Assembly: GCA_928724745.1 (NCBI GenBank)
Contig: CAKMXJ010000039.1
Location: 930,001-994,000, forward strand
Direction: 5' to 3'
From: Anthracocystis setariae
Taxonomy: Eukaryota > Basidiomycota > Ustilaginomycetes > Ustilaginales > Ustilaginaceae
Length of the DNA stretch: 64,000 bases
Shown here: positions 21,803 through 32,940 of the stretch, one piece after another
Layout: every line of letters begins with the position of its first letter
How positions within the stretch are numbered: position 1 is the first letter of the stretch
Notes under the pieces: model-generated
What the model was told of the DNA's origin: nothing
Database searches by the model: none
Seen by the model: only the letters and a program-made list of their open reading frames with translations
Position numbers and translations under genes: made by a program

Positions 21803-22609
21803 ATGGTCAAGCAAGTTACCGTGGAAGTGGATACGATCCTCTTTGACATGGATGGCACGTTGATCGACTCCACCCCTGCCGTCAATGCCACCTGGGCCTC
21901 GTTCGCTCGTCAATACAACCTCGATCTCGACTTTGTCATGCAAACTTGCCACGGCTATCGAACCGTAGAGAATCTGAAACGCTTCATCCCCTCTATCCCT
22001 GATTCCGAGATCGCTGCCGAAGTCGAGCGATTTGAATCCAACATTCTCGTGGTCGCCAAACAGAATGCCGCCAAGGGCATAGGAGGTGGCTCGATCGTAG
22101 CCATGCCTGGTGCCAAGCAACTCCTCACCCAAATCAATTCCACACGTCCACCCTCAGCTCTGTCCGATCACAACAATTGGGGTTGGGCTATTGTCACCTC
22201 TGCCACCCAAGCATACGCTCGACAAGGTTTTGCTACCGCTAACCTCAGCGAACCTCCGCGCGTCTTTATCACTTCAGACCTATGCACCAAAGGCAAACCC
22301 GACCCACAACCCTACCTTATGGGAGCGCACAAAAGCGCTAAAGATATTACCCGCTGTCTCGTCGTCGAGGACGCTCCCCCAGGCGTAAGAGCTGGCAAAC
22401 TCGCTGGCGCTAAAACCCTCGCACTAAGAACAACCCACAAAGGTGAAATTTTGCAACAAGAACTTCCCGACTTTATCGTACAAGACCTCCGCAGCGTCCA
22501 AGCAACCTGGAAACCCGACGGCTCAGCTCTCATCCTCACTATCAACGCCGAACAACCAGAATTAGGTGAGGCAAAAGGTATCTCCCAATTCGCCCAACAC
22601 ATACAATAA
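21803..22609 (+). CDS. HAD-superfamily phosphatase, glycerol-3-phosphatase/2-deoxyglucose-6-phosphatase type
   Basis: 268 residues from the ATG at 21803; the upstream open frame crosses an A-run and has no recognised protein. HAD motif I is DMDGT at residues 15-19, with both catalytic Asp. Motif II is the VTSA block, motif III the Lys in TKGKPDPQPY, and motif IV VVEDAPPG. A helical cap lies between motifs I and II. The closest family by motif is yeast Gpp1/Gpp2 and Dog1/Dog2, which dephosphorylate glycerol-3-phosphate or 2-deoxyglucose-6-phosphate. The substrate cannot be fixed from sequence alone. Gpp enzymes make glycerol for osmotic adjustment. Confidence 0.87.
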   Translation: MVKQVTVEVDTILFDMDGTLIDSTPAVNATWASFARQYNLDLDFVMQTCHGYRTVENLKRFIPSIPDSEIAAEVERFESNILVVAKQNAAKGIGGGSIVAMPGAKQLLTQINSTRPPSALSDHNNWGWAIVTSATQAYARQGFATANLSEPPRVFITSDLCTKGKPDPQPYLMGAHKSAKDITRCLVVEDAPPGVRAGKLAGAKTLALRTTHKGEILQQELPDFIVQDLRSVQATWKPDGSALILTINAEQPELGEAKGISQFAQHIQ

Positions 22610-22640
22610 AATCCGCCTAAATCCACTTGGTCATAGATAA

Positions 22641-22744
22641 ACACACACACACACACACACACACACACCACATCTTGCGCGGCCCAAAAGTGAATCTAGA
22701 CTTGTCTCGACAAGCATCGAACGAGAAAGCATATGTACAGTATG

Positions 22745-22807
<63 letters not shown>
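22641..22807. repeat. Microsatellites (AC)14 and (GA)25
   Basis: (AC)14 at 22641-22668 and an uninterrupted GA tract at about 22757-22807, both between the HAD phosphatase stop and the convergent sulfite reductase stop. Confidence 0.9.
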
Positions 22808-22809
<2 letters not shown>

Positions 22810-22882
22810 GGTCTCCCTTTTTGTGCGAGTTTTAATGGTTATGAATGAATAAAATAAACTAAACTAAACTAGCTACGTAGGG

Positions 22883-25800
22883 TTATGCGGAAGAAGAACG
22901 GTCGTAATGCTCGATCTTCTGAGCCGCACCCTTCTTCGCGGCCGCCGAAGGGGGTACAACGTCCGAGGGACACATATCGTCGTAGAACGTCATGCCCGAA
23001 ACTGTGGGCTTGATAATCCCTGCCCTGACCACCCAATCACCAAACGCCTCACCTTCCAACCTGCCTTGTGCATACTGGGGAACCAACCTGTTCATGATCT
23101 CGAGGATCTCGTTCTCATCTACGGACTCGCGGTAGATCTTGCTCAGCCGCGTACCGTTATGCGAGCCACCGAGAGTCATGACATACTGACCGGGCGCTTT
23201 ACCGACGAAACCCGCCTCGGCCATCCACGGACGCGAGCACCCGTTCGCACATCCAGACATACGGAACACCGTATCCGTACTGCGCAATCCATTCGCCTCA
23301 AAGATCGCCTCGACCTTGTCCATCAGCAACGGCAAGTATCGTTCCGACTCGGCCATAGCCAGACCGCACGTGGGGAACGCCACACATGCACTCGCACTGA
23401 GCTTCACCCCGGAATGCTCCCAGTTGTTCATCTTGTACTTGCGCAAATGCGCATCAATCGCATCCCGATCCTCCGGCGCAATATCCGACACGATGATATG
23501 CTGGTTCGGCGTCAACCTGAACGCCCCCTTGTGGATCTTGCACAACTCGCGCAAACCCGTCCGGAACGGCGCACCAGGCTCATCCTTAACCCGCCCATTC
23601 TCCAGCCAAAGCGTACAGTGGTAGTTGCCCTTGTAATCCTGCGTCCAGCCATACTGGTCCGTGTTGGTCTCGAACTTGTACGGTTTGGCTTCGGCGAGTT
23701 GGTAGCCGAGACGACGTTCCACTTCAGCCTTGAAGTTGTCGGCACCACCCCAGTGCTTGTCGATGGTGTACTTGAGACGTGCCTGCTTACGGTTGGCACG
23801 GTTGCCCGTGTCACGCTGGATCAGCATGACGGTTCGGCAAGCATCGAGCGTCTGCTCGGGCGTGACGAAACCGATGACGCTTCCAAGACGCGGGTAGGTG
23901 GCCTTCATCGAGTGAGTCACACCCATACCTCCACCCACAGCCAAGTTGAAACCAGCCAGACGCTTGGTCTTCGGATCGGCGATGGCGATCAGACCAATGT
24001 CGTGCGCAAAGCAGTCCGTGTCGTTGCGTGGTGGCACGGCGATAGCGATCTTGAACTTTCGCGGCAGATAGTAAGGTCCATACAGAGGCTCGTAATCCTG
24101 AAGAACACCACCGACCAAGAGCTGCTTGGAGCTGTCAGCCTCCTTGTCGAGCCAAATCTCGTGGTACGCATTCATGCGAGGCAAAAGATGCTCCGAGATC
24201 GACTTGGAGAACTCGAAAACATCCTCGTGCAACTCGCTCAGATTGGGATTGGGCGACGCCATCACGTTACGGTTGACATCACCACAAGCAGCGATGGTGT
24301 CGAGCATCGACTTGTTGATGCCCTGCATGGCCGCCTTGAGGTTGCTCTTGATGACGCAGTGGTACTGGATCGTCTGACGCGTGGTGATCTTGATCGTCTG
24401 GTTACCGTACTTCTCCGCCACATCATCGAGCTGAACCCACTGCGACGGAGTCACCACACCACCGGGAATACGCGCACGGATCATAAAGCTGTACGCGGGC
24501 TCGAGACCGGCAGCCTTGCGCTCCTCGAGCGTGTCACGGTCGTACTGCATATAGGTACCGTGGAACTTGGTGAGCTGACCATCGGTCTCGGGAATGGCGC
24601 CGGTCGACTTGTCTTCCAGTGCCTCCTTGATGGTACCTCGCAGGTAGTTGGACGCGATCTTCATGTGCTCGTTGGTGATGGGTTCAGGCTCGGCCTCCTT
24701 GACCTCGACAGTGTCGACACCAAGCGCCTTCCAGAGCAAAGGCTCCCAGATCTTGTAGCCGGTCTGGTATCCATCAGCGTCCTGGTCATCACCGAGACCG
24801 ATGGTGGCCATACGCGTGGCACCGAGCTGCTCGAGACGAACATCAATGTCCTTACCGGGCTTGTTGTAGTAGTGAGCATCCTCGGGACGAGGCCAGTAGT
24901 GGCTGTCACCCATAGCGAACACGGTAAAGTTGACCGTGTCGGGCAGAGAAGAAGCCGCCATCGCGTGGAGAGCCTTGTAGGTGAAGCGACCGTTCTGGGG
25001 AGCCTCACCCTGACCAGCGGTCGAGGTAAGGAAGACGACGTTCTTCTCGTCCTTGAGCTCCTCGGTGACGGGGTAGTCGTCCATGGTCAAGAGACGCGCG
25101 GCGACACCGCGAGCCTTGGCACGGGCGGTCAGCTTCTTGGCGACCTTTTCGGCGTTACCACCGTCCGATGCCACGAGGATGAGCAGAGGTGGACCATCGA
25201 GCGAGCCGAGCATCTTTTCGTACGCCTCCTTGGCCTTGCGGCGTTGGAGCTCACGAAGAGCGTTGCCCTGCGATGCAGCAATGTCGTAGGAAAGCTCAGG
25301 ACGCGAGTTGACCAGGGTTGTGAACAGGTTCTGGCGGTCCAGGAACTGCTGGAGCTGCTCACGCAGACGCACACCGTCGAGACGGAACACCTCGGAGCCA
25401 CGAGCTTCGGCACTGGGATCCCATCGGAAGAGGGGCCAGTAGCCCGAGTCGACCGCCAGCTTGGTCTCACGCAGCACGTCGAGCGCCGGAGCGTCGACGG
25501 TGCGGTAAGGAACGTAAGCGAGCACGACCGAGGGACCGTCGAACTTGTCAGCCTCCATGAGAGCGTGGAGCACCTGGGTGTAGTCGGCGTAGATGGCTGT
25601 GCTTGCGACGTAGACGTTGCCGTAGTTCATGGCGTAGAGGGCGATGTCCTTCTTACGCTTATGAGCGGCCTGAGCATCGCGCTTGGTGTAGGGGACGCTG
25701 TCAAAGATGAGCATGTTGAGGTTGCGGCCGGAAGCGATGACGTGGTGCACACCACCCATGCCGGCATCGTAAGCCCAAGCGTCGGAACCGACGATCCAGC

Positions 25801-27355
25801 GGCTCTTGAGCGAGAGGTGCGACGAGAGCGACTTGATCTTGTCGAGAGCAGCGCCAGAAGCGGAAGACTGGAGGAGAGAGGCGAGCTTGTTGCTGGTGGT
25901 GATGTTCTTCTTGGCATCCTCCTTGGATACGAGCCACTGCGAGAGAGCCTGGTGGAGCTCGCTCGAAACGCCAGCGTCACGGAGGGCATCGTTGACGGCA
26001 CGGACAAGCTCGTCGCGCTGCTCGAGCTGGGCGAGAACCTGGCCAAAGGCGTATTCGGGGCTGCGGGCAGCTGGATGGTCGTCAGAATCGTCGTTGGCGT
26101 TGTTGATGACCGAGAGACGCTCGGCGAAGACCTGCTCGAGCATGAGGTTGTAAGCCTCTTCGTGCTTAGGCACCTGGACGGGGCTGGTCGAGGTGGCGGC
26201 GGCTGGAGAGGCCTGTGCACGAGCAGCGAGCTTCTGAACGTCACCGACGACGAAAGCGTGCTTGGCTTTAGGCGACTCGAGAGCCTTGATGAGCTCCTTG
26301 GCTGCCTTGTCGCCATCTTGAATGTGACCGAGGATGCCGCTGACAAAGACGGAGGGGAGGGTGCGGTCAGAGCCCTGGAAGGCAGTGGCAACATCTACAA
26401 AGAGAGGGCCGAGTTTGGTAGTTCTGCGGATGCTCTGCTCGAGAACGGCGATGCGCTTGACGGCGGTGGGGATGATTTCGAGCAAACGCTGTGGTAACGA
26501 GGGGCGAACCAGTCGGATATCGAGGACAGCGAGGTCGTTGTGGGGAGCGGTGTAGTCCTGAAGGACCTCGGAGCCGGCACCGAGGACAACGGCAAGGTTG
26601 GAAGCGTCGGAAGCACCGACGATGCCGAAAGGCTCTACGGCGTGGCCGACCAGCTCGGCTACATCCTCGTAGGCAGCATCGATGGCAGACTCGAGATCCT
26701 CGAAGCCAGCATCGCTAACCGAGCCGCTGGCGTGACCGTTGGTATGAGCGCTGGCACCGTTGACACCATTCGAGTGGCCATTGGCACCGTTGGGCTTGGC
26801 AGGATCGGAACTGGAGGAAGCGGCAACCGAGCCGACAAAGGTGGCGAGATCGACGTTGGTCACCTCTTCGACGGGTCCAGAGACATCCTCGAAGAAGTGG
26901 AGAACAGCGCGCTTTGCCGAGGTGGCGATCTTGGTGGCAAGAAGAGCGTGGTCGTGAGCCTGTGCTGCGGTGGAAGAGTGGAGGAGGACGAGGCCGGACT
27001 GGCGGAGAGCCATGAGATCGCTGTGCTCGCCGGCGCTAGCCACATGGAAGACGAGGGGAGTCTGGACGAGCTTGGGGAGGTGGGGCACGAGACGGGTGAA
27101 GGTGTGCTGGTGTGCGTGGGAGAGAAGGGAGATGAGACCGTTGTTGACGGGCTTGAGCTGGGAGAGGACGGAACCAAGCTCGATGTGCTGGTTGAGCTGC
27201 TCGACGTCGAGCTGTGCGTTGAGCTCGGAAGCCTTGTCGACAACGGAGGAGAAGGAGGAGGTGGTAGCCTTGCCCGAGGGAGCGACGTTGACCAGGGTGG
27301 CCGAGGCAAGCGCGGCGATCCTGGCGACGGCAGCAGCAGCCGAGATGGAGCTCAT
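22883..27355 (-). CDS. MET5: Sulfite reductase (NADPH) hemoprotein beta subunit
   Basis: 1490 residues from the ATG at 27355, single exon, close to the length of yeast Met5/Ecm17. The N-terminal half resembles the pyruvate:ferredoxin-oxidoreductase-like region of fungal Met5. A flavodoxin-like domain starts near residue 720 (LLILVASDGGNAEKVAKKL). The C-terminal half is the siroheme/4Fe-4S sulfite reductase. The cluster cysteines are visible as C-x5-C in CVAFPTCGLA (about residue 1323) and C-x3-C in SGCANGCSRP (about 1363). It reduces sulfite to sulfide with six electrons from the Met10-type flavoprotein subunit, supplying sulfur for Cys and Met. It is convergent with the HAD phosphatase. Confidence 0.95.
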   Translation of the reverse strand: MSSISAAAAVARIAALASATLVNVAPSGKATTSSFSSVVDKASELNAQLDVEQLNQHIELGSVLSQLKPVNNGLISLLSHAHQHTFTRLVPHLPKLVQTPLVFHVASAGEHSDLMALRQSGLVLLHSSTAAQAHDHALLATKIATSAKRAVLHFFEDVSGPVEEVTNVDLATFVGSVAASSSSDPAKPNGANGHSNGVNGASAHTNGHASGSVSDAGFEDLESAIDAAYEDVAELVGHAVEPFGIVGASDASNLAVVLGAGSEVLQDYTAPHNDLAVLDIRLVRPSLPQRLLEIIPTAVKRIAVLEQSIRRTTKLGPLFVDVATAFQGSDRTLPSVFVSGILGHIQDGDKAAKELIKALESPKAKHAFVVGDVQKLAARAQASPAAATSTSPVQVPKHEEAYNLMLEQVFAERLSVINNANDDSDDHPAARSPEYAFGQVLAQLEQRDELVRAVNDALRDAGVSSELHQALSQWLVSKEDAKKNITTSNKLASLLQSSASGAALDKIKSLSSHLSLKSRWIVGSDAWAYDAGMGGVHHVIASGRNLNMLIFDSVPYTKRDAQAAHKRKKDIALYAMNYGNVYVASTAIYADYTQVLHALMEADKFDGPSVVLAYVPYRTVDAPALDVLRETKLAVDSGYWPLFRWDPSAEARGSEVFRLDGVRLREQLQQFLDRQNLFTTLVNSRPELSYDIAASQGNALRELQRRKAKEAYEKMLGSLDGPPLLILVASDGGNAEKVAKKLTARAKARGVAARLLTMDDYPVTEELKDEKNVVFLTSTAGQGEAPQNGRFTYKALHAMAASSLPDTVNFTVFAMGDSHYWPRPEDAHYYNKPGKDIDVRLEQLGATRMATIGLGDDQDADGYQTGYKIWEPLLWKALGVDTVEVKEAEPEPITNEHMKIASNYLRGTIKEALEDKSTGAIPETDGQLTKFHGTYMQYDRDTLEERKAAGLEPAYSFMIRARIPGGVVTPSQWVQLDDVAEKYGNQTIKITTRQTIQYHCVIKSNLKAAMQGINKSMLDTIAACGDVNRNVMASPNPNLSELHEDVFEFSKSISEHLLPRMNAYHEIWLDKEADSSKQLLVGGVLQDYEPLYGPYYLPRKFKIAIAVPPRNDTDCFAHDIGLIAIADPKTKRLAGFNLAVGGGMGVTHSMKATYPRLGSVIGFVTPEQTLDACRTVMLIQRDTGNRANRKQARLKYTIDKHWGGADNFKAEVERRLGYQLAEAKPYKFETNTDQYGWTQDYKGNYHCTLWLENGRVKDEPGAPFRTGLRELCKIHKGAFRLTPNQHIIVSDIAPEDRDAIDAHLRKYKMNNWEHSGVKLSASACVAFPTCGLAMAESERYLPLLMDKVEAIFEANGLRSTDTVFRMSGCANGCSRPWMAEAGFVGKAPGQYVMTLGGSHNGTRLSKIYRESVDENEILEIMNRLVPQYAQGRLEGEAFGDWVVRAGIIKPTVSGMTFYDDMCPSDVVPPSAAAKKGAAQKIEHYDRSSSA

Positions 27356-29881
27356 GATGCTAAATCCTTACTTGGAGCCAAAGGAAAAAAAATCCAACAG
27401 AAGGAGGAAATCAAACAAGTGTTGTACAGCAGATCTCTGTCAACTTGTTGATGTAGCGGTGATATCGAGCCAGAGGGTAGCAAGTGTGTACGCCGCCTAT
27501 ACCCTTTAACCTGATGAAAGGTTCGATGAAGGTCAATACGAATTGGGAACGGAGGCTCGTTTGAATGGGGATCGGTGACGATGAGGAGGCGAGAGAGGAA
27601 GAAGATGCGAGGGAGAGGAGGCAAAAAGTGTCAGATGAAGCGATGTTAGCCTGTGACTAGGAAGGCCGGAAGGGTGGCAGAGATGAGTTGGACGATGAGA
27701 AGCCGCCAAGCACACAATCCAGCAATGCAGCAATGCAGCAGCAGCAGCAGCAGTGTCGTAGTGTCCGAGGTTGCCGCTTTGGCCTAGACTGACTGACTGA
27801 CTGACTGACATGAACAGACAGACACGACAAGAATTCCCCACTTTTTCATGTTGCAGCCAGAGAAAGTGCACACAACAGCTGGAAAGAATTGCAGTTGGCG
27901 CTCGCCACTCTGACATACTGCAGTGCAGTACAGTACAGTACAGTCACAGTGTGGGTGGCATTCTCAATCAAATTCCACAAAATTTGTTTCGCTCTGCAAT
28001 TCTGATACTGTAATCTAAACCCGACGCGGACTGTGTCCGGCGCGAGACCGCTTGGCAGTGCGCGCATTAGCAAGCAAATGAATCGCTCACCGCAAAGCAA
28101 CCCAATAATCCATCCCGGCTAGAGTCAGCAAACCTCAGACAGCAAACAGCAACGGCAGCATCACTGGACTTGGCTCATCCAACATGCAATAGCACAGTGT
28201 GCTGTACTGCATCTGACAGAATTGGACCATTCCATCCAAGCAGTCACAAGTGTTACCGCTGTCAGCTCGGAGCTAAGCTTTCAATGAGCAAGAGGTTGAC
28301 TGGATACAGTAGCCCAGGGTCCGTGGACTCTCGTCGCATGGTGAGGAATAGCAGCATTTTTTTTCTTTTTTTTTCTTCTCAACTCAGGGTCCACTCTGCC
28401 GTCTGTTCCGCCCACGCAACGCAGACGCGCAAGCGGGCGGAAGACAGCGTCGATCTAAACATTTCGCTTCGGTCCGGTCGAGCAAAGAAAGGCTTTGCAA
28501 AGCATCTTCTCCGGTGACTTTTTTTTTTCTTCTTCTACTTTTCTCTTGTTGTTTTCCCTTTCCATCGATGTGCCACAACGAACCAAAGGTAGAAGAAAGA
28601 ACGACTGTCACCCTACCTACAGTACTTCGCTTCGCTTTCAGCAAAGATCGGAAGAAAGCCGCATGAGAAAGTAGAGAAGAAAAAAAAAATGTCCGGTGCT
28701 AGAGAGTCTGACGGCGGTAAATTACGATAACAAATTTCCAAACACACTGCGTGGAGCACGCCATCGGGCTGATGGACGGACTTGCGAATGGTGCAATTTG
28801 CATTGCCTCTTGCCTGCTTTTTGATTTTTTTGCTTTTTGCTTTTTGGATTTCGGCTTCCACAGCCGCTCACGTCCGTCTACCACTTTGCTCCGCTTACTG
28901 CATCGGCCTGTCAAAAAAAAAAATCAAAAATCTCATCTAATCACCTTTCTCTTCCGATTGGTTCGCTCTCGTTTCCACGTTTCACGCTCAGTCCCTGTGC
29001 CCATTTTGCTGACCGGAAAATTTAAGGCCGAGGCGTAACAGTGATATTTTTGCAAATTTCAAATGCGAATCGAGATCAGTTCACCTCACGGTTCTTTCTC
29101 AGCCGATCTCGTTAGATTGCCTCTTGGACTTCACATGGCAGCGGGTCTGTCTAACACTGCAGCACCGCGCCCAAGAACAAAGGTTGCAAACGACTCCTCG
29201 CATCTGACAATTGACACTTGCCCTAGCTTCTCACATTGCCCCCCCCCCCTGTTGCCCTCAACCGCATGCTTGGACCCTCGAACAAGAAAGGCTAGGATCG
29301 ACACGCTGCATGCTGCTATGCCCAAGCCCATCCACTGCATCGCTTTTGTTTGGCCTTGACAGCAATGTACAACACAGAGATGCCTGCCTCCCCCCTTGCG
29401 CACCTGCCCTTTCAGTAGTGGGCTTGAATGAGTCGCATGCCATGCGATTCCCTGATACTTGACACGCTAGAAACCGTGTTTGAGCTGGAGCCCGGCTTGG
29501 TTGTGCATGATTCTGTTGCTAGTCTGGTGGACATGCAGCAGGTGCAGGTGAGTGCAAGAACAAGTAGTAGTGTGCTTCTGGGCTGGCTCGCTTGTGGCGA
29601 TGTAGGCTAGCCTAGCTTCTTGCTCCTGTCGCTGCTGCGCCGGAAAGGCTGATGCACGCTTCTCAACGCCGTTGCTGCTGTTATGGCTGATGCTTTAGTT
29701 GCAACAGAGTTTGAAACGACGACGGTCGGTCGGTCGAGAGTCACACTGGTCGTTGGTAGACGTTGGTAGACCGGCAAGTCGTTCGAGCCAGGCTGAGATA
29801 ACATACATATATCCTTCCCCGGAACTTGAATCGATGTGTTGCTTCCACCATCAACCATTCCTTCTTGCGCACCTACCGAAC
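27356..29881. other. Intergenic region with short repeats
   Basis: A 2.5-kb divergent region between MET5 (-) and the secreted glycoprotein (+). It contains a CAG tract at 27735-27753, a GACT repeat at about 27787-27809 and a short AGTAC repeat near 27925-27942. Poly-T/A runs lie around 28360-28530 and 28680. No supported gene was seen. Confidence 0.55.
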
Positions 29882-30733
29882 ATGACACGAATCCTCTTGA
29901 CCTACACTGCGCTAGCTGCGCTCCTGATCACCTCTGCGCTTGGCCAGAACAAACCCGAGTTTTCGGTCATCAACCTGCCCGACAAGTGGGAAGCGGGCCA
30001 AGCGGGCTCGAACCAATGCCAAAAATGGCGCGCCTCATCGTCCGACTCGCTGTGTCAAAACGTCTTTATCAACAACATCCACGACTTTTGCTTGTGGGGA
30101 CCCATCAATCCCAACTCGCAGGTGGGCGAAAGTGAAGAATCGGTGGTCTCCTACTGTACCAAATCCGGTTATGGTACGCGGTTGATCCCCAACGGTTCGA
30201 TCACGGGTGTGCAGTTTCTCAAGACGCCCAACTTCCTCCAAGTCACCGGCGTGGGTGATTTTACCAAGATTAACATCCAAGCCAACGATGATGGAGGTGA
30301 GCTCGACCCACACGGTGCGGACGGTACGGGGAATCCCAAGGGTGGCTTGGTGTTTTCCAGAAACGTCCCTGGCAGTGAGGGCAAGTGGATCCAGATTAAG
30401 GAGTGGAACAACTTTATGTCTGCGACCGAGTTTTCTTTTAGAGCAGCTTATGGACAGTATGCAGCGCAGTACGCTCCACACATCTACGATGTCATGGGCG
30501 CAGACTTCAATACGAATCGAGGTAAGTTCCAACAAGGCAGCTTCGAGAGTTGCGACGGCGACAGCGGCGAATGGGTGGGTGTATACGGTACAAGCACATT
30601 CTACCAGGGACAAACCCCAACTCCTGCAGCACACAACCCTGCAGCGAGTTACAACTGTAAGGAGTACAAGACGATCAGTAATGGCCCCGCCAAACAGCTG
30701 CCTTACCGAAGGAGCATCGCCAAGCCGCTGTAA
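29882..30733 (+). CDS. Secreted macrophage-activating-glycoprotein (MAG) family protein
   Basis: 283 residues from the ATG at 29882. A signal peptide (MTRILLTYTALAALLITSALG) precedes a domain found widely in basidiomycete secreted proteins. Recognisable blocks are DSLCQNVFINNIHDFCLWGP, ESVVSYCTKSGYGTRLIPNG, GGELDPHGADGTGNPKGGLV and HIYDVMGADFN. Family members are abundant, often GPI-anchored or glycosylated; the name comes from an immunological activity and the biochemical role is unclear. Here the C-terminus is short and basic without an obvious GPI signal. Cysteines I expect around the HIYDVMG block are absent (see findings). Confidence 0.8.
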   Translation: MTRILLTYTALAALLITSALGQNKPEFSVINLPDKWEAGQAGSNQCQKWRASSSDSLCQNVFINNIHDFCLWGPINPNSQVGESEESVVSYCTKSGYGTRLIPNGSITGVQFLKTPNFLQVTGVGDFTKINIQANDDGGELDPHGADGTGNPKGGLVFSRNVPGSEGKWIQIKEWNNFMSATEFSFRAAYGQYAAQYAPHIYDVMGADFNTNRGKFQQGSFESCDGDSGEWVGVYGTSTFYQGQTPTPAAHNPAASYNCKEYKTISNGPAKQLPYRRSIAKPL

Positions 30734-31013
30734 ATCCAGCACCACTACAACCGCATCCGATGAGCCCATCGCCCAAGTGGAGCTTGCATCTTGCTACGCT
30801 ACACGTTTCTGTCAAGTCACGACTCGCTCATGCCCACATATTCTGTTGATGACGTATCCATGCGTTGCCCTGTGTGTGAAGACGCTTTGAAAGCAGTTTG
30901 AACGCAGTGAGATGGTGATGAAGATGAAGCAGAGCCGAGGAGTGTTCTCCCGGCGGGTATCGTGACTGTGGAACGTATGTCGTGGTGTTGGTCTATGTGG
31001 ATATGCTGTTTGT

Positions 31014-31814
31014 CTAAAGTTTTGTCTGCATTCTGTGTTGGCCTTGCTGCGACGGCTGGTTTGGTGCTTGAGGATCTACCCAACCCATGCCCATGCCATG
31101 CTCGGTGACATTATCTGGCACCATATCGAATTGCCACTCCCTCTCCACCCCACCGGGCAAGTAACTGCAATCGCCATTCAGCTCCTGCCTCCAACCACCT
31201 TGCTGCCTTACATATTTGCTCAAGCTCGCCGTTCCTGCACCGATGACCAGCTGCGTATTTGCATGGTCGTCGTCGTTGAGCAAGACTCTACCCATGGCGA
31301 TGATGGTGGCTGCGTGGCTGCAGATGAGCAATCTGGTGACGCCAAGCTGTTGGCATCGGAGTTGGATGAGATCGAGGATGCGACGAGCTCGGGCGTGCAG
31401 CTGCGCGATGGACTCGCCGTGGTTATCTGGGTACAGAAGCGGTGTCCAGGAGAGCGAGAGTTGAGGGACAAACTGCTTCATGTAGGCTGCCCGTGCGGGG
31501 GAGGGGTGAATGCCCGTGTTGGGTGCGGTGGTGGGGAACCACTCGGCCAAGCCTGGTTCTGCTACGAGTTCGAGGTTGAGTTTGTGTTTGGTGGGGACAG
31601 AGGTTTGTAGGCATCGATAGTAGGGTGAGCTGACGATAAGCTGTGGTTGCTGGTCGACGGGTAGGGAGGCCAAGTAGTCTGCGAGGTAGCGCGCCTGCGA
31701 TTCACCGTGTGCGGTGAGGACGGGATCTCGTGGTCGGTTGGTGGTGGGGAAGTTCTCTGCGCCGAGCCAGGACATGCGAAAGCCGTGACGGCAGATGTAG
31801 ATGGTGTCGAGCAT
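31014..31814 (-). CDS. Histidine phosphatase superfamily protein (Tfc7/YNL108C-like)
   Basis: 266 residues from the ATG at 31814. The catalytic RHG motif is at residues 9-11 (IYICRHGFRMSWLG). The second catalytic His is in LLICSHAATIIAMGR near residue 170, with the acid/base Glu probably in GLAEWF. This is the phosphoglycerate-mutase-like fold. The RHG-x-R-x-x-W context resembles yeast YNL108C and the N-terminal domain of TFIIIC subunit Tfc7/tau55. Nothing TFIIIC-specific follows, so a stand-alone phosphatase of unknown substrate is more likely. The tail is Gln/Pro-rich. It is convergent with the MAG-family gene, 280 bases apart. Confidence 0.82.
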   Translation of the reverse strand: MLDTIYICRHGFRMSWLGAENFPTTNRPRDPVLTAHGESQARYLADYLASLPVDQQPQLIVSSPYYRCLQTSVPTKHKLNLELVAEPGLAEWFPTTAPNTGIHPSPARAAYMKQFVPQLSLSWTPLLYPDNHGESIAQLHARARRILDLIQLRCQQLGVTRLLICSHAATIIAMGRVLLNDDDHANTQLVIGAGTASLSKYVRQQGGWRQELNGDCSYLPGGVEREWQFDMVPDNVTEHGMGMGWVDPQAPNQPSQQGQHRMQTKL

Positions 31815-32105
31815 CGCGGGGAGGGTAATAGCTTTGAAAAGCAGAGCGGATGATGGAATGGATGTCGATGGTCGTGGCCAGTACTGTATACAGGATGATG
31901 TGCGAGTGTGGGGAGGTCACGGTTAGTTGGACCCTGACCTGTAAAAAGTGAAACTTTGGGCCCGGAAGATGTCGAGCGAGCATAGTAACCGGTCAATTGA
32001 GGCCTCACTCGCACGAGTTAATGCGCAACCAAATCCTTCGCCGCCAATCACAATGATTTACGGCACCTCAATTTGAAGCTGAATTTTGAGTATTAAATAT
32101 AACAG

Positions 32106-32143
32106 TCCCGTCTAGATTATCAACCGTACGAGACACGCGAGGC
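32106..32143 (-). repeat. Ngaro B2 repeat, distal part
   Basis: 38 bases matching 40882-40919 of B1. The rest of B2 lies at 40566-40639 across the copia insertion. Together the two parts cover the full 112-bp B repeat without a visible mismatch. Confidence 0.9.
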
Positions 32144-32858
32144 TATTGGAAGTCGACTGCGTCAAGGGGCGACCTTGACGGTAGGCAGCCAGGTACGATG
32201 AGTCTATCGTCTGCCAAAGATACTATAACAAGTAGCTAAGTCGCTATAGACCTCACACTGGTGGATGGGCGTATAGAGCTGGCTCTGTTGTTATGTCAGG
32301 CCAGTTAGATCCGTAACCAAGAGTGGGCGGTGACGTTAGGCAGCAGGCACGAAGGGGAGAGACCTATGTCGATACAACAGTAGCGACGTCGATAAGGATC
32401 TGTAAGTAGCAGGCGTTATGATACGGAGAAGTTGGTAATGAATCGATTAAGGGATCATCAACTGTGCGCTCGAAGTACGCCCTATAAATACACTTAGTCC
32501 CCTACACCGTTGTTGCCCGTAGCGGTGTAGGGAACCCCATAGCGTCGACGTTAGTGACAAGATTCTACGCTAAGTGTAAACAACAGTTGATCATCAACAT
32601 AAACAACGATGTTGACAATAACATGACCCGACGAGTAACATCCCGGTCAGAGATGTGATGAGGCACCATGTCAACGTCACGTGGGAACGCACAGTGCCAG
32701 CATTGGCATTGGCACGCGCATAGTTTCCCCGCTGCCGAGTCCCGAGGAATTGTATTGTCGGCAACTATGTCGGAATATCACCGCCCTAGTTATGGACATA
32801 CCGACGTCTGTAGTGTCACGTCGATAGCTGACGCAGCAGGTGACCATATATTTCAACA
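32144..32858 (-). repeat. Copia 3' LTR
   Basis: 715 bp, matching 39846-40560 without a difference I could find. Because the element reads on the minus strand, this left copy is the 3' LTR. Confidence 0.95.
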
Positions 32859-32859
32859 G

Positions 32860-32871
32860 TCCCCTTCATCT
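32860..32871 (-). other. Copia polypurine tract
   Basis: AGATGAAGGGGA on the minus strand, one base before the 3' LTR. This is the expected plus-strand primer. Confidence 0.75.
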
Positions 32872-32940
32872 GCTAAGTCATTGAGGCCATCGACCATGAC
32901 ATGAGACATATACAAACCTCACACGCATAGCTGTGTTTAA

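Noticed and set aside
22907..26497. A 1196-codon open frame on the plus strand opposite MET5
   Set aside because: It is antisense to a clearly functional sulfite reductase and runs codon-in-register with it. Strong codon bias removes antisense stops. No motif is visible in it.
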